Shown: positions 53,080-63,300 of the stretch, in pieces | Position numbering within the stretch: the first letter of the stretch is position 1 | Layout of the letters: each line of letters starts with the position of its first letter | NCBI RefSeq assembly: GCF_001997345.1 | Contig: NZ_CP019606.1 | Coordinates: forward strand, 1,798,001 to 1,862,000 | Length of the DNA: 64,000 nucleotides | Source: Tessaracoccus aquimaris | GTDB taxonomy: Bacteria > Actinomycetota > Actinomycetes > Propionibacteriales > Propionibacteriaceae | Reading direction: 5' to 3' | Made by a program: the position numbers and the translations under genes | The notes under the pieces: model-generated | Seen by the model: the letters and a program-made list of their open reading frames with translations, nothing else | Databases searched by the model: none | Told to the model about the DNA's origin: nothing

Positions 53080-53871
53080 TCAGTCGAGCAGCGTGCGGTC
53101 CGAGAGCGTGGCGCCCTTGATCTTGGAGAACTCCGCGAGGAGGGCGTCGGCGGTGATGCTCCGCTTCGCGTCCTCGTCGACCTCGAGCACCACGCGGCCC
53201 TCGTGCATCATGATGAGCCGGTTGCCGAGCGTGATGGCCTGATCCATGTTGTGCGTGACCATCAGCGCCGTCAGGTTGTTGCGCTCGACGGCCTCACCGG
53301 TCAGTCGGGTGATCAGTTCGGCGCGCGACGGGTCAAGGGCGGCGGTGTGCTCGTCGAGCAGCAGGATGTCGGGGTGCACGTAGGTCGCCATCAGCAGGCT
53401 GAGGGCCTGCCGCTGCCCGCCGGAGAGCATCCCGACGCGCATCTGCAGTCGGTCCTCCAGGCCCAGTTCGAGGGTGGCGAGGGCGACCCGGTACTCGGCG
53501 CGCTTGGCCGCCGTGACCGCCATCCCGAGGCCGCGCGCGCGGCCCCGCTCGAAGGCGATGGCGAGGTTCTCCTCGATCGTCAGGTGCGGGGCGGTGCCCG
53601 CCATCGGATCCTGGAACACCCGGGCGACCCAGGTCGCGCGCTTGTGCTCGCCCAGCTTGGTGACGTCGCGGTCGTTGATCAGCACCTTGCCGCCGTCGAC
53701 GGGGTAACGCCCCGAGATGACGTTGAGCATGGTCGACTTGCCCGCCCCGTTCGAGCCGATCACGGTGACGAAGTCGCCCTCGTTCAGCGTCAGGCTAAGC
53801 CCGTCGAGGGCGACCCGCTCGTTGACGGTGCCGGGGAAGAAGCGCTTGGTGACGTTGTCGAGTTTCAGCAT
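53080..53871 (-). CDS. ABC transporter ATPase of the TrpXYZ-like transporter
   Basis: 263 residues starting at the ATG at 53871, inside the permease stop (ATGA-type overlap). Walker A is IGSNGAGKSTMLNVI, signature MLSGGQRQALSLLMAT, Walker B ILLLDEHTAALDPS. There is a His where Pro is common in DEPTS (DEHTA), a feature of this PF04392-linked group (DEHTAALDP). It energises the import of the ligand bound by the binding protein at 54784. Confidence 0.88.
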   Translation of the reverse strand: MLKLDNVTKRFFPGTVNERVALDGLSLTLNEGDFVTVIGSNGAGKSTMLNVISGRYPVDGGKVLINDRDVTKLGEHKRATWVARVFQDPMAGTAPHLTIEENLAIAFERGRARGLGMAVTAAKRAEYRVALATLELGLEDRLQMRVGMLSGGQRQALSLLMATYVHPDILLLDEHTAALDPSRAELITRLTGEAVERNNLTALMVTHNMDQAITLGNRLIMMHEGRVVLEVDEDAKRSITADALLAEFSKIKGATLSDRTLLD

Positions 53872-54776
53872 CAGCTGACCCCTTCCGCGACGGCCTTCTC
53901 GCGCCTGCGCTTGATCCGCAGCCGCTTCAGCGGGCCCCACTGGGGCAGCACCAGCGCAAGCACCACGAGCACCGCGGAGATCAGCTTCATGTCGTTGGCG
54001 GTGAACCACTCGGCGCCGAGCGCGAGTTGGATCACCACGCGGTAGATGACGGAGCCCGCCACGACCGCGAGGATCGCCTGCCACACCGCCGTCATGCCGA
54101 AGATGGCCTGGCCGACGATCACGGACGCGAGGCCCGCGACGATGATGCCGATGCCCATCGAGATGTCGGCGAAGCCCTGGTGCTGCACGACGAGCGTGCC
54201 GCAGAGCCCGACGATGCCGTTGGAGATCATCAGGCCGACGATCTTGGAGGCGCCGGTGTTGATGCCCTGGGATCGGGCCATCAGTTCGTTGTCGCCGGTG
54301 GCGCGCAGCGCGACGCCGTAGCTGGTGCCGAGGAACCAGTACAGCAGCGCCGCGACGATCAGCGCGACGCCCGCGAGGATCGCCACCGACACCCACGAGC
54401 GCATCAGCGAGTGGTCCTTCAGCCAGGTGAAGGCGGTGGTCTCGCGCAGCAGCGGGACGTTCGCCTTGTTGCCCATGATGCGCAGGTTGATGGAGTACAA
54501 CGCGATCTGGGTCAGGATGCCGGCGAGCAGCGGGTTGATCCTGCCCCAGACGTGCAGCGCACCCGTGATGGCACCCGCGAGCATGCCCGCGACGACGCCG
54601 CCTGCCATCGCCACCGGAACCGGCAGCCCGCCCACGATCATCATGGCGCAGGTGGCCGCACCGGTCGTGAACGAGCCGTCCACCGTCAGGTCGGGAAAGT
54701 CGAGCACCCGATACGTGAGGTAGACCCCCAACGCCATGACGGCGTACAGGAAGCCGAGTTCCAGGGCGATGTACAT
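53871..54776 (-). CDS. ABC transporter permease of the TrpXYZ-like transporter
   Basis: 301 residues with about eight to ten membrane segments, of the branched-chain amino-acid/ribose permease fold. Seen: RVLDFPDLTVDGSFTTGAA, a conserved start of this group, and the EAA-like coupling block RATGDNELMARSQGINTGAS. It lies 7 bases after the binding-protein stop. Related systems import tryptophan or tyrosine in streptococci, but many members have no known ligand. Confidence 0.88.
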   Translation of the reverse strand: MYIALELGFLYAVMALGVYLTYRVLDFPDLTVDGSFTTGAATCAMMIVGGLPVPVAMAGGVVAGMLAGAITGALHVWGRINPLLAGILTQIALYSINLRIMGNKANVPLLRETTAFTWLKDHSLMRSWVSVAILAGVALIVAALLYWFLGTSYGVALRATGDNELMARSQGINTGASKIVGLMISNGIVGLCGTLVVQHQGFADISMGIGIIVAGLASVIVGQAIFGMTAVWQAILAVVAGSVIYRVVIQLALGAEWFTANDMKLISAVLVVLALVLPQWGPLKRLRIKRRREKAVAEGVS

Positions 54777-54783
54777 CTCAGGC

Positions 54784-55773
54784 TCAGAACTGCTTCGTGG
54801 CGCGCGAGACGATCGCCTCGGACAGTTCGAGGCCCTGCTTCTTGCCCATCTCGGGGTTGACGAACAGGTCGAACTCCTTCTGGGTCTCGACGGGGATCTC
54901 CGAGGCCGGGGTGCCGTCGAGCAGCTTGATCATGATGGCCGCCGCGTCCTTGCCCTGCTGGGTGTAGTTCACCGAGAGGCCCGCTGCTGCGCCGCGCTCG
55001 ACGGTTGACTCGTCGGATGCGAAGACGGGGATCTGCTTCTGCTCGCCGATCTGGATGACGGACTCGGCTGCCGAGACGACCGTGTTGTCCGTCGGGACAA
55101 GGAGGGCGTCGACGTCGAGCGAGTCGGCGGCCTGCTGAACCTCGGAGGAGTTGGTGACGGTGGCCTTCTTGATCTCGAGCCCCAGGTCGCCAGCGGCCTT
55201 CTCGGCCTCGGCGACCTGCACCTCGGAGTTCACCTCACCGGAGGAGTAGACGATGCCGACGGTCTTCGCCTCGGGAAGCGCCTCCTTGATCAGCTCCAAC
55301 TGCTCCTTCATCGGGTTCAGATCGGAGACGCCCGTCAGGTTCGCGTCCGGCTTGTCCCAGTCCTTCATGAGGCCAGCGGCGACCGGGTCGGTGACGGCGG
55401 CGAAGACGATCGGCTTGTCCGTGATGGCGTTGGCGAGCGCCTGAGCCGTCGGGGTGGCGATGGCCAGGTAGCCGTCGTTGTCGGAGGACGCGAACGTCGA
55501 GGCGATGCTGCTCAGCGTCGCCTGGTCGCCCTGCGCGTTCTCCTCGGAGTACGTGACCTCGTAGCCAGCCTCCTTCAGCGCGTCCTTGAACCCTGCGGCC
55601 ACTGCGTCGAGGGCGGGGTGCGTGACGATCTGCGCGATGCCGATCTTGACGGCCTTCTTGGCGCCCTCCGAGGCGGGTGCGTCGGCCGAGGGCGTCGAGG
55701 TCGGGGTGGTACCGCCGCATGCGGAAAGCAGCGTGGCGGCCAGGATGCCGAGGGCGGCGGCCTTGAGCTTCAT
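54784..55773 (-). CDS. ABC substrate-binding lipoprotein of the TrpXYZ-like transporter
   Basis: 329 residues. Lipobox LSACGG near residue 20 and a Pro/Thr linker (TTPTSTPSADAPASEGAKK), then a two-lobed binding protein of the PF04392 family: KIGIAQIVTHPALDAVAAGF, DKPIVFAAVTDPVAAGL, VGIVYSSGEVNSEVQ and VPTDNTVVSAAESVIQ. The ligand is not readable; aromatic amino acids are known for the streptococcal homologue TrpX. It is the first gene of a nine-gene same-strand run to 46755. Confidence 0.9.
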   Translation of the reverse strand: MKLKAAALGILAATLLSACGGTTPTSTPSADAPASEGAKKAVKIGIAQIVTHPALDAVAAGFKDALKEAGYEVTYSEENAQGDQATLSSIASTFASSDNDGYLAIATPTAQALANAITDKPIVFAAVTDPVAAGLMKDWDKPDANLTGVSDLNPMKEQLELIKEALPEAKTVGIVYSSGEVNSEVQVAEAEKAAGDLGLEIKKATVTNSSEVQQAADSLDVDALLVPTDNTVVSAAESVIQIGEQKQIPVFASDESTVERGAAAGLSVNYTQQGKDAAAIMIKLLDGTPASEIPVETQKEFDLFVNPEMGKKQGLELSEAIVSRATKQF

Positions 55774-55884
55774 GGGGTCTCCTTGGAACAGGTTTGGCGG
55801 GTGACAGCCTAGATTCTCCCCGCCTCAGGGGTGACCCGCGTCCACGGGTAGAACACCCTTGAGGTGGGGTCCCTCGGATATGCA

Positions 55885-55917
55885 ACAAGAGGGGCCCCAC
55901 TAGGGGACCCCTCTTGT
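55885..55917 (-). terminator. Terminator after rplQ
   Basis: Arms ACAAGAGGGG (55885-55894) and CCCCTCTTGT (55908-55917), with an inner CCCC/GGGG pairing. On the minus strand the tail TTGTTGC is only mildly U-rich. It closes the ribosomal/rpoA operon and leaves about 110 bases for the promoter of the Trp-type transporter. Confidence 0.75.
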
Positions 55918-55933
55918 CACGAACTCGTGAGGC

Positions 55934-56512
55934 TTACTTCTCCTCGGAGGCCGCGGCCTCCTCGGTCTCCTCGATCGCGGTCTCGTCGGCGGGAACGTCG
56001 TTCTCCTCGACCTCGGCCTCGACGGCCTCTTCCTCGACCTTGGTCTCCTCCTTGGCCTCAGCCTTGGGGGCATCGGCCTTGGCGGCCTTTGCCTTGGCGG
56101 GCTTTGCCTTCGGAGCGACGGCCTCGGTGATGATCTCGATCACAGCCATCGGCGCGTTGTCGCCCTTGCGGGGGCCGATCTTGGTGATGCGGGTGTAGCC
56201 ACCCTCGCGACCCTCGAGCGTCGGGGCGACCTCGTCGAAGAGCTTCTTGACGAGCTTGTCCTTGGCCTTGACCGGCTCACCCATGACCTGCTTCTTCTCG
56301 AAGAGGGTGGCGAGCACCTGGCGGCGGGAGTGCAGGTCTCCGCGCTTGGCCTTGGTGAGGATCTTCTCGGCGAAGGGCTGCACGCGGCGGGCCTTCGTCT
56401 CGGTGGTGGTGATCCGGCCGTGCTCGATGAGCTGGCTGGTCATGTTGCGCAGGATCATGCGCTCGTGCGTGGGGCTGCCGCCCAGACGGGCGCCCTTGGT
56501 TGGCTTGGGCAT
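55934..56512 (-). CDS. rplQ: 50S ribosomal protein L17 with acidic tail
   Basis: 192 residues; the conserved L17 core ([40 protein letters not shown]) covers about 120 residues. The remaining 65 are a Lys/Ala-rich then strongly acidic extension ([32 protein letters not shown]). Actinobacterial L17 proteins have similar low-complexity tails. Last gene of the operon, 38 bases after rpoA, followed by a terminator. Confidence 0.97.
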   Translation of the reverse strand: MPKPTKGARLGGSPTHERMILRNMTSQLIEHGRITTTETKARRVQPFAEKILTKAKRGDLHSRRQVLATLFEKKQVMGEPVKAKDKLVKKLFDEVAPTLEGREGGYTRITKIGPRKGDNAPMAVIEIITEAVAPKAKPAKAKAAKADAPKAEAKEETKVEEEAVEAEVEENDVPADETAIEETEEAAASEEK

Positions 56513-56550
56513 TGGTTAGATCTCCGTGAGTGTTTTTAGGCGGTGGGCGG

Positions 56551-57570
56551 TCAGTACTGCTCGGTCTCGGCGAAGTCCGCGTCGTCGGAATCCTCGTCGT
56601 AGCGCTCGATCGCCTGCAGCGGGTCGAAGCCCGGGTGCGAGTCGCGCAGCGCGAGGCCGAGGCCCGCGAGGGTCTCCTTGACCTCGTCGATCGACTTGGA
56701 GCCGAAGTTGCGGATGTCGAGCAGGTCCTCTTCGCTGCGGGCGACGAGCTCACCAACGGTGTGGATGCCCTCGCGCTTGAGGCAGTTGTAGGAGCGGACC
56801 GACAGCTCGAGGTCCTCAACGGGAAGGTTCAGCGACTCGGCGATCTGCTCGTCGACGGGCGACGGGCCGATCTCGATGCCTTCGGCGTCGACGTTCAGCT
56901 CACGGGCGAGGCCGAAGAGCTCGACAAGGGTGCGGCCGGCCGAGGCGACGGCGTCGCGCGGCGCGATCGACGGCTTGGTCTCGACGTCGATGATCAGACG
57001 ATCGAAGTCGGTGCGCTGGGCGACACGGGTGGCCTCAACCTTGTAGGTGACCTTCAGCACGGGCGAGTAGATCGAGTCGACCGGGATGCGGCCGATCTCG
57101 GCGTCGGGGTTCTTGTTCTGAACGCTCGACACGTAACCGCGGCCGCGCTCGACCACCAGTTCCATCTCCAGCTTGCCGTTGTCGTTGAGCGTGGCGATGT
57201 GCAGCTCCGGGTTGTGGATCTCCACACCGGCCGGGGGCTGGATGTCGCCAGCGGTGACGGCGCCGGCGCCGGCCTTACGCAGGTACATGACCACGGGCTC
57301 GTCCTCCTCAGAAGACAGCACGAGGCCCTTGAGGTTGAGGATGATCTCGGTGACGTCCTCGACGACGCCCTCCAGGGTGGAGAACTCGTGCTGGTTGCCC
57401 TCGATCTTGATGCTGGTCACGGCCGCGCCCGGAATGGACGACAGCAGGGTGCGACGCAGCGAGTTGCCAAGCGTGTAGCCGAAGCCCGGCTCCAGCGGCT
57501 CGATCATGAACCGCGAACGGAAGTCGGAGACGACCTCTTCGGAGAGGGTGGGGCGCTGTGCGATGAGCAT
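56551..57570 (-). CDS. rpoA: RNA polymerase alpha subunit
   Basis: 339 residues. N-terminal assembly domain [20 protein letters not shown] and a C-terminal domain with [19 protein letters not shown], which contacts UP elements and activators. It is followed by a short acidic tail ([16 protein letters not shown]). It seeds the polymerase by dimerising. It lies between rpsD (113 bases upstream) and rplQ, the standard order. Confidence 0.98.
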   Translation of the reverse strand: MLIAQRPTLSEEVVSDFRSRFMIEPLEPGFGYTLGNSLRRTLLSSIPGAAVTSIKIEGNQHEFSTLEGVVEDVTEIILNLKGLVLSSEEDEPVVMYLRKAGAGAVTAGDIQPPAGVEIHNPELHIATLNDNGKLEMELVVERGRGYVSSVQNKNPDAEIGRIPVDSIYSPVLKVTYKVEATRVAQRTDFDRLIIDVETKPSIAPRDAVASAGRTLVELFGLARELNVDAEGIEIGPSPVDEQIAESLNLPVEDLELSVRSYNCLKREGIHTVGELVARSEEDLLDIRNFGSKSIDEVKETLAGLGLALRDSHPGFDPLQAIERYDEDSDDADFAETEQY

Positions 57571-57683
57571 GAACTGTTCCTTCCCGCGTCAACCACTATT
57601 TGATGACGCGACATGAGGCGTGGCCGCTGACTGCGACCACAGGTGGTGCGGTGGCCGGGTGGCCACCGCAACCGGTGGGGCGA

Positions 57684-58289
57684 CTACTTCGAGTAGAGCT
57701 CGACGATCATCTGCTCCTGGACGTCAATCACGATCTGCTCGCGGACGGGGAGCTGGTGCACCAGGATCCGCATCCGGTTCGGGCGGGCCTCAAGCCAAGC
57801 CGGAACCGAGCGATCGCCGTGGGTCTCACGGGCGATCACGAACGGCGTCATGGTGAGCGACTTCTCGGCGACGTCGATGATGTCGTGCGCACGCACCCGG
57901 TAGGACGGGATGTTGACGCGCTGACCGTTCACGAGGAAGTGGCCGTGCACGACGAGCTGACGGGCCTGGCGACGCGTGGCGGCGAAGCCTGCGCGGTAGA
58001 CCACGTTGTCGAGACGGGACTCGAGGATCTGCAGCAGACGGTCACCCGTCTTGCCGGGGTAACGGTCGGCCTCTTCGTAGTAGCGGCGGAACTGCTTCTC
58101 CAGCACGCCGTACGAGTAGCGAGCCTTCTGCTTCTCCTTGAGCTGCAGCGAGTACTCGGAGTCCTTGGTGCGACCGCGTCCGTGCACACCCGGGGGGTAC
58201 GGACGGCGCTCGAAGGCCTTGTCGTTGCCGACGAGGTCGGTCCCGAGACGACGGGACTTCTTGGTCATTGGGCCGGTGTAACGAGCCAT
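57684..58289 (-). CDS. rpsD: 30S ribosomal protein S4
   Basis: 201 residues. Typical S4: start RYTGPMTKKSRRLGTDL, zinc-free form, the S4 RNA-binding motif RLDNVVYRAGFAATRRQARQ and LVVHGHFLVNGQRVNIPS. It nucleates assembly of the small subunit and in many bacteria represses its own operon. It precedes rpoA by 113 bases and follows rpsK by 32. Confidence 0.98.
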   Translation of the reverse strand: MARYTGPMTKKSRRLGTDLVGNDKAFERRPYPPGVHGRGRTKDSEYSLQLKEKQKARYSYGVLEKQFRRYYEEADRYPGKTGDRLLQILESRLDNVVYRAGFAATRRQARQLVVHGHFLVNGQRVNIPSYRVRAHDIIDVAEKSLTMTPFVIARETHGDRSVPAWLEARPNRMRILVHQLPVREQIVIDVQEQMIVELYSK

Positions 58290-58321
58290 GGGTTCTTAGG
58301 TCCTTTCCTGGTCTCGGGCGA

Positions 58322-58729
58322 TCAGACGCGACGGCGCTTGGGCGGGCGGGTTCCGTTGTGGGGCACGGGGGTGACATCCGAGATGGCACCGACCTCGAGC
58401 CCGACGGCGCCGAGCGAGCGGATCGCGGTCTCACGGCCGGAGCCGGGACCCTTGACGAACACGTCGACGCGCTTCATGCCGTGCTCCATGGCGCGGCGGC
58501 CGGCGGCCTCCGCAGCCATCTGGGCGGCGAACGGGGTCGACTTGCGGGAGCCCTTGAAACCGACGGTGCCGGCAGAGGCCCACGAGATCACTGCACCGGT
58601 GGGATCGGTGATCGAGATGATGGTGTTGTTGAAGGTGCTCTTGATGTGCGCCTGACCGGCGAGCACATTCTTCTTCTCCTTGCGGCGCACCTTGGTCTTG
58701 GCGGCCGCCTTGCGGCTTGCAGTAGCCAT
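58322..58729 (-). CDS. rpsK: 30S ribosomal protein S11
   Basis: 135 residues. Conserved [40 protein letters not shown] and the basic end [12 protein letters not shown]. Part of the small subunit platform. It sits 46 bases after rpsM and before rpsD. Confidence 0.98.
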   Translation of the reverse strand: MATASRKAAAKTKVRRKEKKNVLAGQAHIKSTFNNTIISITDPTGAVISWASAGTVGFKGSRKSTPFAAQMAAEAAGRRAMEHGMKRVDVFVKGPGSGRETAIRSLGAVGLEVGAISDVTPVPHNGTRPPKRRRV

Positions 58730-58775
58730 TAAGTGTTTCTCCTTGAGTCCTGTAAGAGGCGCTCACCCCGGGGGG

Positions 58776-59150
58776 TCAGCGTGCCTTCTTCTTGCCAGCG
58801 ACGGCCTTCTTCTTGCCCTTGCGGGTGCGCGCGTTCGTCCGGGTGCGCTGACCACGGACCGGCAGACCACTGCGGTGGCGGCGGCCCTGGTAGTTACCGA
58901 TCTCAACCTTGCGGCGGATGTCGGCGGCAACCGAGCGGCGGAGGTCGCCCTCGATCTCGTAGTTGCCTTCGATGTGATCGCGCAGCGCGACGAGCTGGTC
59001 GTCGGTGAGCTGGTGGACTCGCAGATCGCCACTGATCCCAGTGGCGGCGAGGGTCTCGGCGGCGCGGGTCTTGCCCATGCCGAAGATGTAGGTGAGTGCA
59101 ACCTCAAGGCGCTTGTCGCGCGGGAGGTCAACACCAACTAGGCGTGCCAT
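58776..59150 (-). CDS. rpsM: 30S ribosomal protein S13
   Basis: 124 residues. Starts [18 protein letters not shown], with the helix-hairpin-helix [16 protein letters not shown] region and the basic C-terminal tail [20 protein letters not shown], which contacts tRNA. It sits 251 bases after rpmJ, an unusually wide gap for this cluster. Confidence 0.98.
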   Translation of the reverse strand: MARLVGVDLPRDKRLEVALTYIFGMGKTRAAETLAATGISGDLRVHQLTDDQLVALRDHIEGNYEIEGDLRRSVAADIRRKVEIGNYQGRRHRSGLPVRGQRTRTNARTRKGKKKAVAGKKKAR

Positions 59151-59401
59151 CAGGCGGTACCTTTCTCATTGTTTCGGTCCTGGTTCGTCAGAACCCGGTC
59201 GCGGACCGCGAAGGTGTGTGGCGTGACGCGTCCCCGCCGCCTGTGGCACCTCTTGGGGTGCCGACGGGGCCTTGGCCTTCGTCCAAGGGTGGAACTCCCG
59301 TGAGGGAGCCTTGCGATCACGTTTCTTCAGTTGTGTCGGCGGTGCGGGCGATCGACCCTTTCCGCAATGATCTGCGTCCCCGTGGGGCGGCAGGCCTGGG
59401 C
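59151..59401 (-). other. Gap between rpmJ and rpsM
   Basis: 251 bases with no credible gene. It contains small inverted repeats (for example CTCCC/GGGAG around 59300) and presumably a promoter for the rpsM-rplQ part or a leader that folds. No ribosomal-protein binding site could be recognised by eye. Confidence 0.4.
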
Positions 59402-59515
59402 TCAGCCCTGGCGCTGCTTGTGCCGCGGGTTCTCGCAGATCACCATCACACGACCGTGCCGGCGGATGACCTTGCACTTGTCGCAGATCGTCTTGACGCT
59501 CGGCTGAACCTTCAT
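59402..59515 (-). CDS. rpmJ: 50S ribosomal protein L36
   Basis: 37 residues, too short for many gene callers. The start is [20 protein letters not shown]; the four zinc ligands Cys-x2-Cys, Cys and His (ICDKCK ... [13 protein letters not shown]) are all present, so this is the zinc-bound form. Lies between infA and rpsM with a terminator on the infA side. Confidence 0.95.
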   Translation of the reverse strand: MKVQPSVKTICDKCKVIRRHGRVMVICENPRHKQRQG

Positions 59516-59677
59516 TCGAGCAACCTTTCAATCGGCGACTGGGAGCACAGTTGTGCGCCCCAATCGGATGGTGAGTGGCCTCCGCGACCCAGGCGCGCGC
59601 GAGCGCATCCGGGCATAGGCGACCGACGAGCCAGCTTACGCCAGCGGCAACGACTTCCCAAATCCGGGCAAACAAAA

Positions 59678-59710
59678 GCGCGCCCCTCCCCTGGTTCGGG
59701 GTGGGCGCGC
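59678..59710 (-). terminator. Terminator after infA
   Basis: Left arm GCGCGCCC plus CTCCCC, right arm GGGG plus TGGGCGCGC, loop TGGTTC. On the minus strand it is followed by TTTTGTTTG. It stands between infA and rpmJ and suggests infA is transcribed on its own. Confidence 0.85.
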
Positions 59711-59733
59711 AGTGACACAGGCTGCGTCGCAGC

Positions 59734-59955
59734 TCACTTGTGCCGGTAGACGATGCGGCCTCGCGTCAGGTCGTAGGGCGACAGCTCGACGACTACGCGG
59801 TCGGCAGGCAGGATGCGGATGTAGTGCTGGCGCATCTTGCCGCTGATGGTGGTGAGAACCTTGTGGCCGTTGGCAAGCTCGACGCGGAACATCGCGTTGG
59901 GCAAGGCCTCGACCACGGTGCCCTCAAGCTCGAGGGCTCCTTCTTTCTTCGCCAT
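59734..59955 (-). CDS. infA: Translation initiation factor IF-1
   Basis: 73 residues, the usual length; an OB-fold protein that blocks the ribosomal A site during initiation. Conserved [32 protein letters not shown] and [15 protein letters not shown]. It is divergent from the YciI gene with 109 bases between them for both promoters. Confidence 0.98.
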   Translation of the reverse strand: MAKKEGALELEGTVVEALPNAMFRVELANGHKVLTTISGKMRQHYIRILPADRVVVELSPYDLTRGRIVYRHK

Positions 59956-60064
59956 GTACTCTCATTCTTCTCGCTCCGGCGGCGCCGGATGATACTCCAA
60001 CAGGTGAGTTTACGCTCGTGAGCGCCCGCAAACAAATACCCGCCCCGGGGCTAGCCTTACCGCC

Positions 60065-60346
60065 ATGAGCTACTTCGCGGTGCACTACACCTACGTCTCG
60101 GACTCCGACGCCCTCGACCTGGTCCGCCCACGACACCGGGAATACCTCTCGTCGCTGGTGGGAGACACGCTCGTAGCCAGCGGCCCGTACCCGGGCTCGG
60201 TCCCGCCAGGGGCGCTGCTGATCTTCTCCGCCGACAGCGAGGACCTGGTCCACACTCAGCTCAACGCGGATCCGTTCTGGCAGGAGGGCCTCATCGCCGA
60301 GCGCCGCGTCCAGCCCTGGAACCCGGTGATCGGCTCGCTGGCCTGA
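60065..60346 (+). CDS. YciI family protein
   Basis: 93 residues. The YciI fold is shown by YFAVHYTYVSDSDALDLVRP, RPRHREYL (the conserved His) and SGPYPGSVPPGALLIFSAD, with the Asp in the DPFWQEGLI block (NADPFWQEGLI). These ferredoxin-like small dimers may catalyse hydrolysis or dehalogenation-like chemistry; no substrate is known here. It lies between divergent infA and the convergent GH94 gene. Confidence 0.85.
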   Translation: MSYFAVHYTYVSDSDALDLVRPRHREYLSSLVGDTLVASGPYPGSVPPGALLIFSADSEDLVHTQLNADPFWQEGLIAERRVQPWNPVIGSLA

Positions 60347-60370
60347 CCCCGGCTCTCGGCCCCACCCGCC

Positions 60371-63300
60371 TCAGTCGGTGACGACCCGCAGCGTCCCGGC
60401 GCCCCGCAGGTCGTCGGCCGCCACGGCGACCCCGGGCGTGCGGTACGGGTTGGTGAGCGGCCGGATGGCGACCGCCCTGCCGTCGGCGTGCACCGATGCG
60501 ACCCCGTGACCGAGGGGGCCAGCGACGATCTCGACAGTGACGGCACCCCCCAGCAGCGGAAGGGTCGCGTCGAGGCCCCGCAGGTCGGGATCGATCACCG
60601 GGTCGAGTTCCACCTCGGCGCCAGCGTGCCGGATGCCGAGCATCCGCTGGGTCAGGACCTCCAGGAACAGCCCGGGCCCGGAGGAGTAGACGCGCCACCC
60701 TCCGTCGAGGGCGACCTCCCCCGCCTTCACCCGGTGGTACTCGGCGGCCGCCTCGTAGCGGTCGGCGAAGGCGGCGTCGGAACTGGAGGCGTAGGTGTTG
60801 GCCTGCCGTGGGGTCGCGGTGGGCACCTGGTCGCGGATCCCGATGGGGACCGCCTGGGCGAGTGCCCGAAGCAGCCCCCGTCCATCGCCGACGCGCGCGA
60901 GGGCCTCGGCGTAGCGGAGGTGGGCGTGCATGTACATCAGCCCGATCTCGCGGCCGAAGAAGGTGCTCGCCTCCGCCCGCTGGAAGACCTCCATGGGCCC
61001 GCCGCGGTAGGCGACGGGGCGGTCGAACAGGCGCACGCCGTCGGGGCCGGTCAGGTGGTCGGCGATCAGGTCGAGGTGGCGCGTCGCCTCCTCCGGTGTC
61101 AGGAGGTCGCCCGCGATCGCGTGGATCATGGCGAGGACGGAGTAGGTCAGCCCGGTCTCGGTGTCGCGCGGGTGGATCAGCGGACGCAGGCCGGAGTCTT
61201 CGCGCACGCCGTAGCCCGCGAGCACCCCGTCGACGAGGAGTTCGCGGCGCAGATCTGCCGCGCCACGCTCGGCGATGCCCGCGGCGCGCTCGGCGATGGC
61301 GGGGGCGGCGATCCCCATGCCCCGCGCGAGGACGGCGAGGGCCTCGGCCTGCAGTACGACGGTCCAGGTCGACACCATCCGGCGAGCCAGGTCCGGGCTG
61401 GCGGGTTGCAGCGAGTCGTTCCAGTCGCCGTGGCCGTAGGCGGGCAGCGAGGTGCCGGTCACGAAGGTCGCCTCGATGGCGTCCAACGCCCTCACGACGT
61501 GGTCGGCGAGGGTCGCCTCGTCGCCGGGGACGCCGTCGCCGGTGAACGCGACCCGCTCGGCGAGGATGCCGGTGTCGCCGGTCGCGACGAGGTACTGCCC
61601 GAGCGCGAGCAGGGGCCAGTAGACGACGTCGCCGTGCGAGTCGGCGACCTCGTCGCGTCGCTGATCGGGCAGGAAGTCGAAGGCCTGCGGCCAGTCGCCC
61701 CGCTCGTGCTGGGCGCGGAAGACGATCAGGAGCAGGTCGCGCCAGGCGGCGTGTTCGCCCCAGGCGCGCAACAGCCCCACTGGTCCCTGCGAGACGTCCC
61801 TTGTGCCCCAGGCGCCGCCGGTGTGCTGCTCGAGCCCTCGCGGCGACAGGTAGTGCACCAGCGCATCGTGGGCGAACCAGCCGCAGGCCTGGTCGATCCT
61901 GGCCACCTCGTCCGCGGCCGTGGCGTCGCCGACCCCGGAGATGGCGATCCGGTCGTGCACACCCGACCAGCCTGCCAGCGCCCTGGGGGCGCGGGTGCCG
62001 GGCGCCTCGGGGCGCAGCAGCAGTGACCAGTCGGCCAGCGCAGGGACGAGCGCGGTCACGACGGACTCGCCGCGGCTGACGCCGTCGGAGAACAGCGCCT
62101 CGTCGCCGCCGACCCGCGCGCCTGCGGCCAACCGCACGGTGAGCGCGGCGTCCGCGAGCAGGGCACCGTCAGGGGCCGCGACGGTGAGGGTGTCGCCGTC
62201 CACCGAGACGACGCCTGGCAGGCCGGGGGCGCCGACCCAGTCGAGCGCGAGGACGACGAGCGCCGGGAGCGGGTCCCCCTCCGTCGTGCGCACGGAGATC
62301 GCGACGGCCCCGTCGTCGCCCGGGCCGGTGGTGTCGACCTGGATGACGCGCTCGCCGGAGGCGTAGACCCAGGTGGCGTGGTCGAGGCCGGAGCGCCAGG
62401 CCGACGGCGTGCCGAGCAGTCGCCACCCGTCGCCCTCGTCGACGGCGATCCGGAGGCCGTGGATCCTGCCGATCGGCAGCGGCGTCTCCTTGGCGGCGAG
62501 GATCCGGCCGAGGGCGGCGTGGCCGAGCGTCAGGTGGGAGCAGAAGCCGCCGTCCATCCAGACTGTGCAGGTCACGTCGGTCGGGTCGGGGAGCAGGGAC
62601 GCGAGGGGGCGCAGGATCTGGCCGTGGGGCCGATGCACGGCGCGCTGCTTCGCGGCGGTCACGAGGTGGTCGCCGTCGGGGGTGAACCAACTGACCTCGC
62701 GGCCGTCGAGTTCCTCGACGTGTCGGCGCTCCTCCGGGAACAGGCCCGCGAGCGCCTCGGGGCTCAGGTCGTCTGCGTGGTAGCCAGGGGTGTCGCGGCC
62801 GACGAGCGAGGCGCCCGACTCGCGCACCTCGGGCAGTGCCGCGCCGGGCCGGAGGCCCTCGGCAAGCGTCGCGTCGGCCTGCGAGGTGGCGGCGGGGTGG
62901 TCGTCGACGAGGAGCACGAAGAAGCCGCCCTCCCACCTGTCGCCCGGCTCCAGCGTGACGGGCGCGCTCTGCAGCGCGACGGCCGAGTGTTCCTGTTGCA
63001 GCCGACGGCTCGGCAGGTCGGCGCGCAGGCCGGGCCATGGCGCCCCCTCTGGGAGGCCGCGGCCCGTCAACTGCGTGACGTCGCTCGCCCACCCGACCGC
63101 CGAGGTCCAGGATCCGACCAGTGCCCACGGCGCGCGCGGGCCCGGCATGTTCTGCCGGATCGCGACGGCGATCCCGCGCTCACCCAGGTCGACCGGGGTG
63201 AGGTCGAGGTACTGGGATGGATACAGCCGGTTCGCGTCCAGGACCGCGGCAGGCGAGAGCGAGGGATCCTCCACGGCGACCAGGTCGAACTCGACCGCCC

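Noticed and set aside
53080..54396. 438-residue minus frame extending the ABC ATPase upstream
   Set aside because: The extension is the permease gene in another frame. The ATPase starts at the ATG at 53871.
59166..59675. 169-residue minus frame across rpmJ and the rpmJ-rpsM gap
   Set aside because: It overlaps the certain rpmJ gene in another frame and shows no domain.
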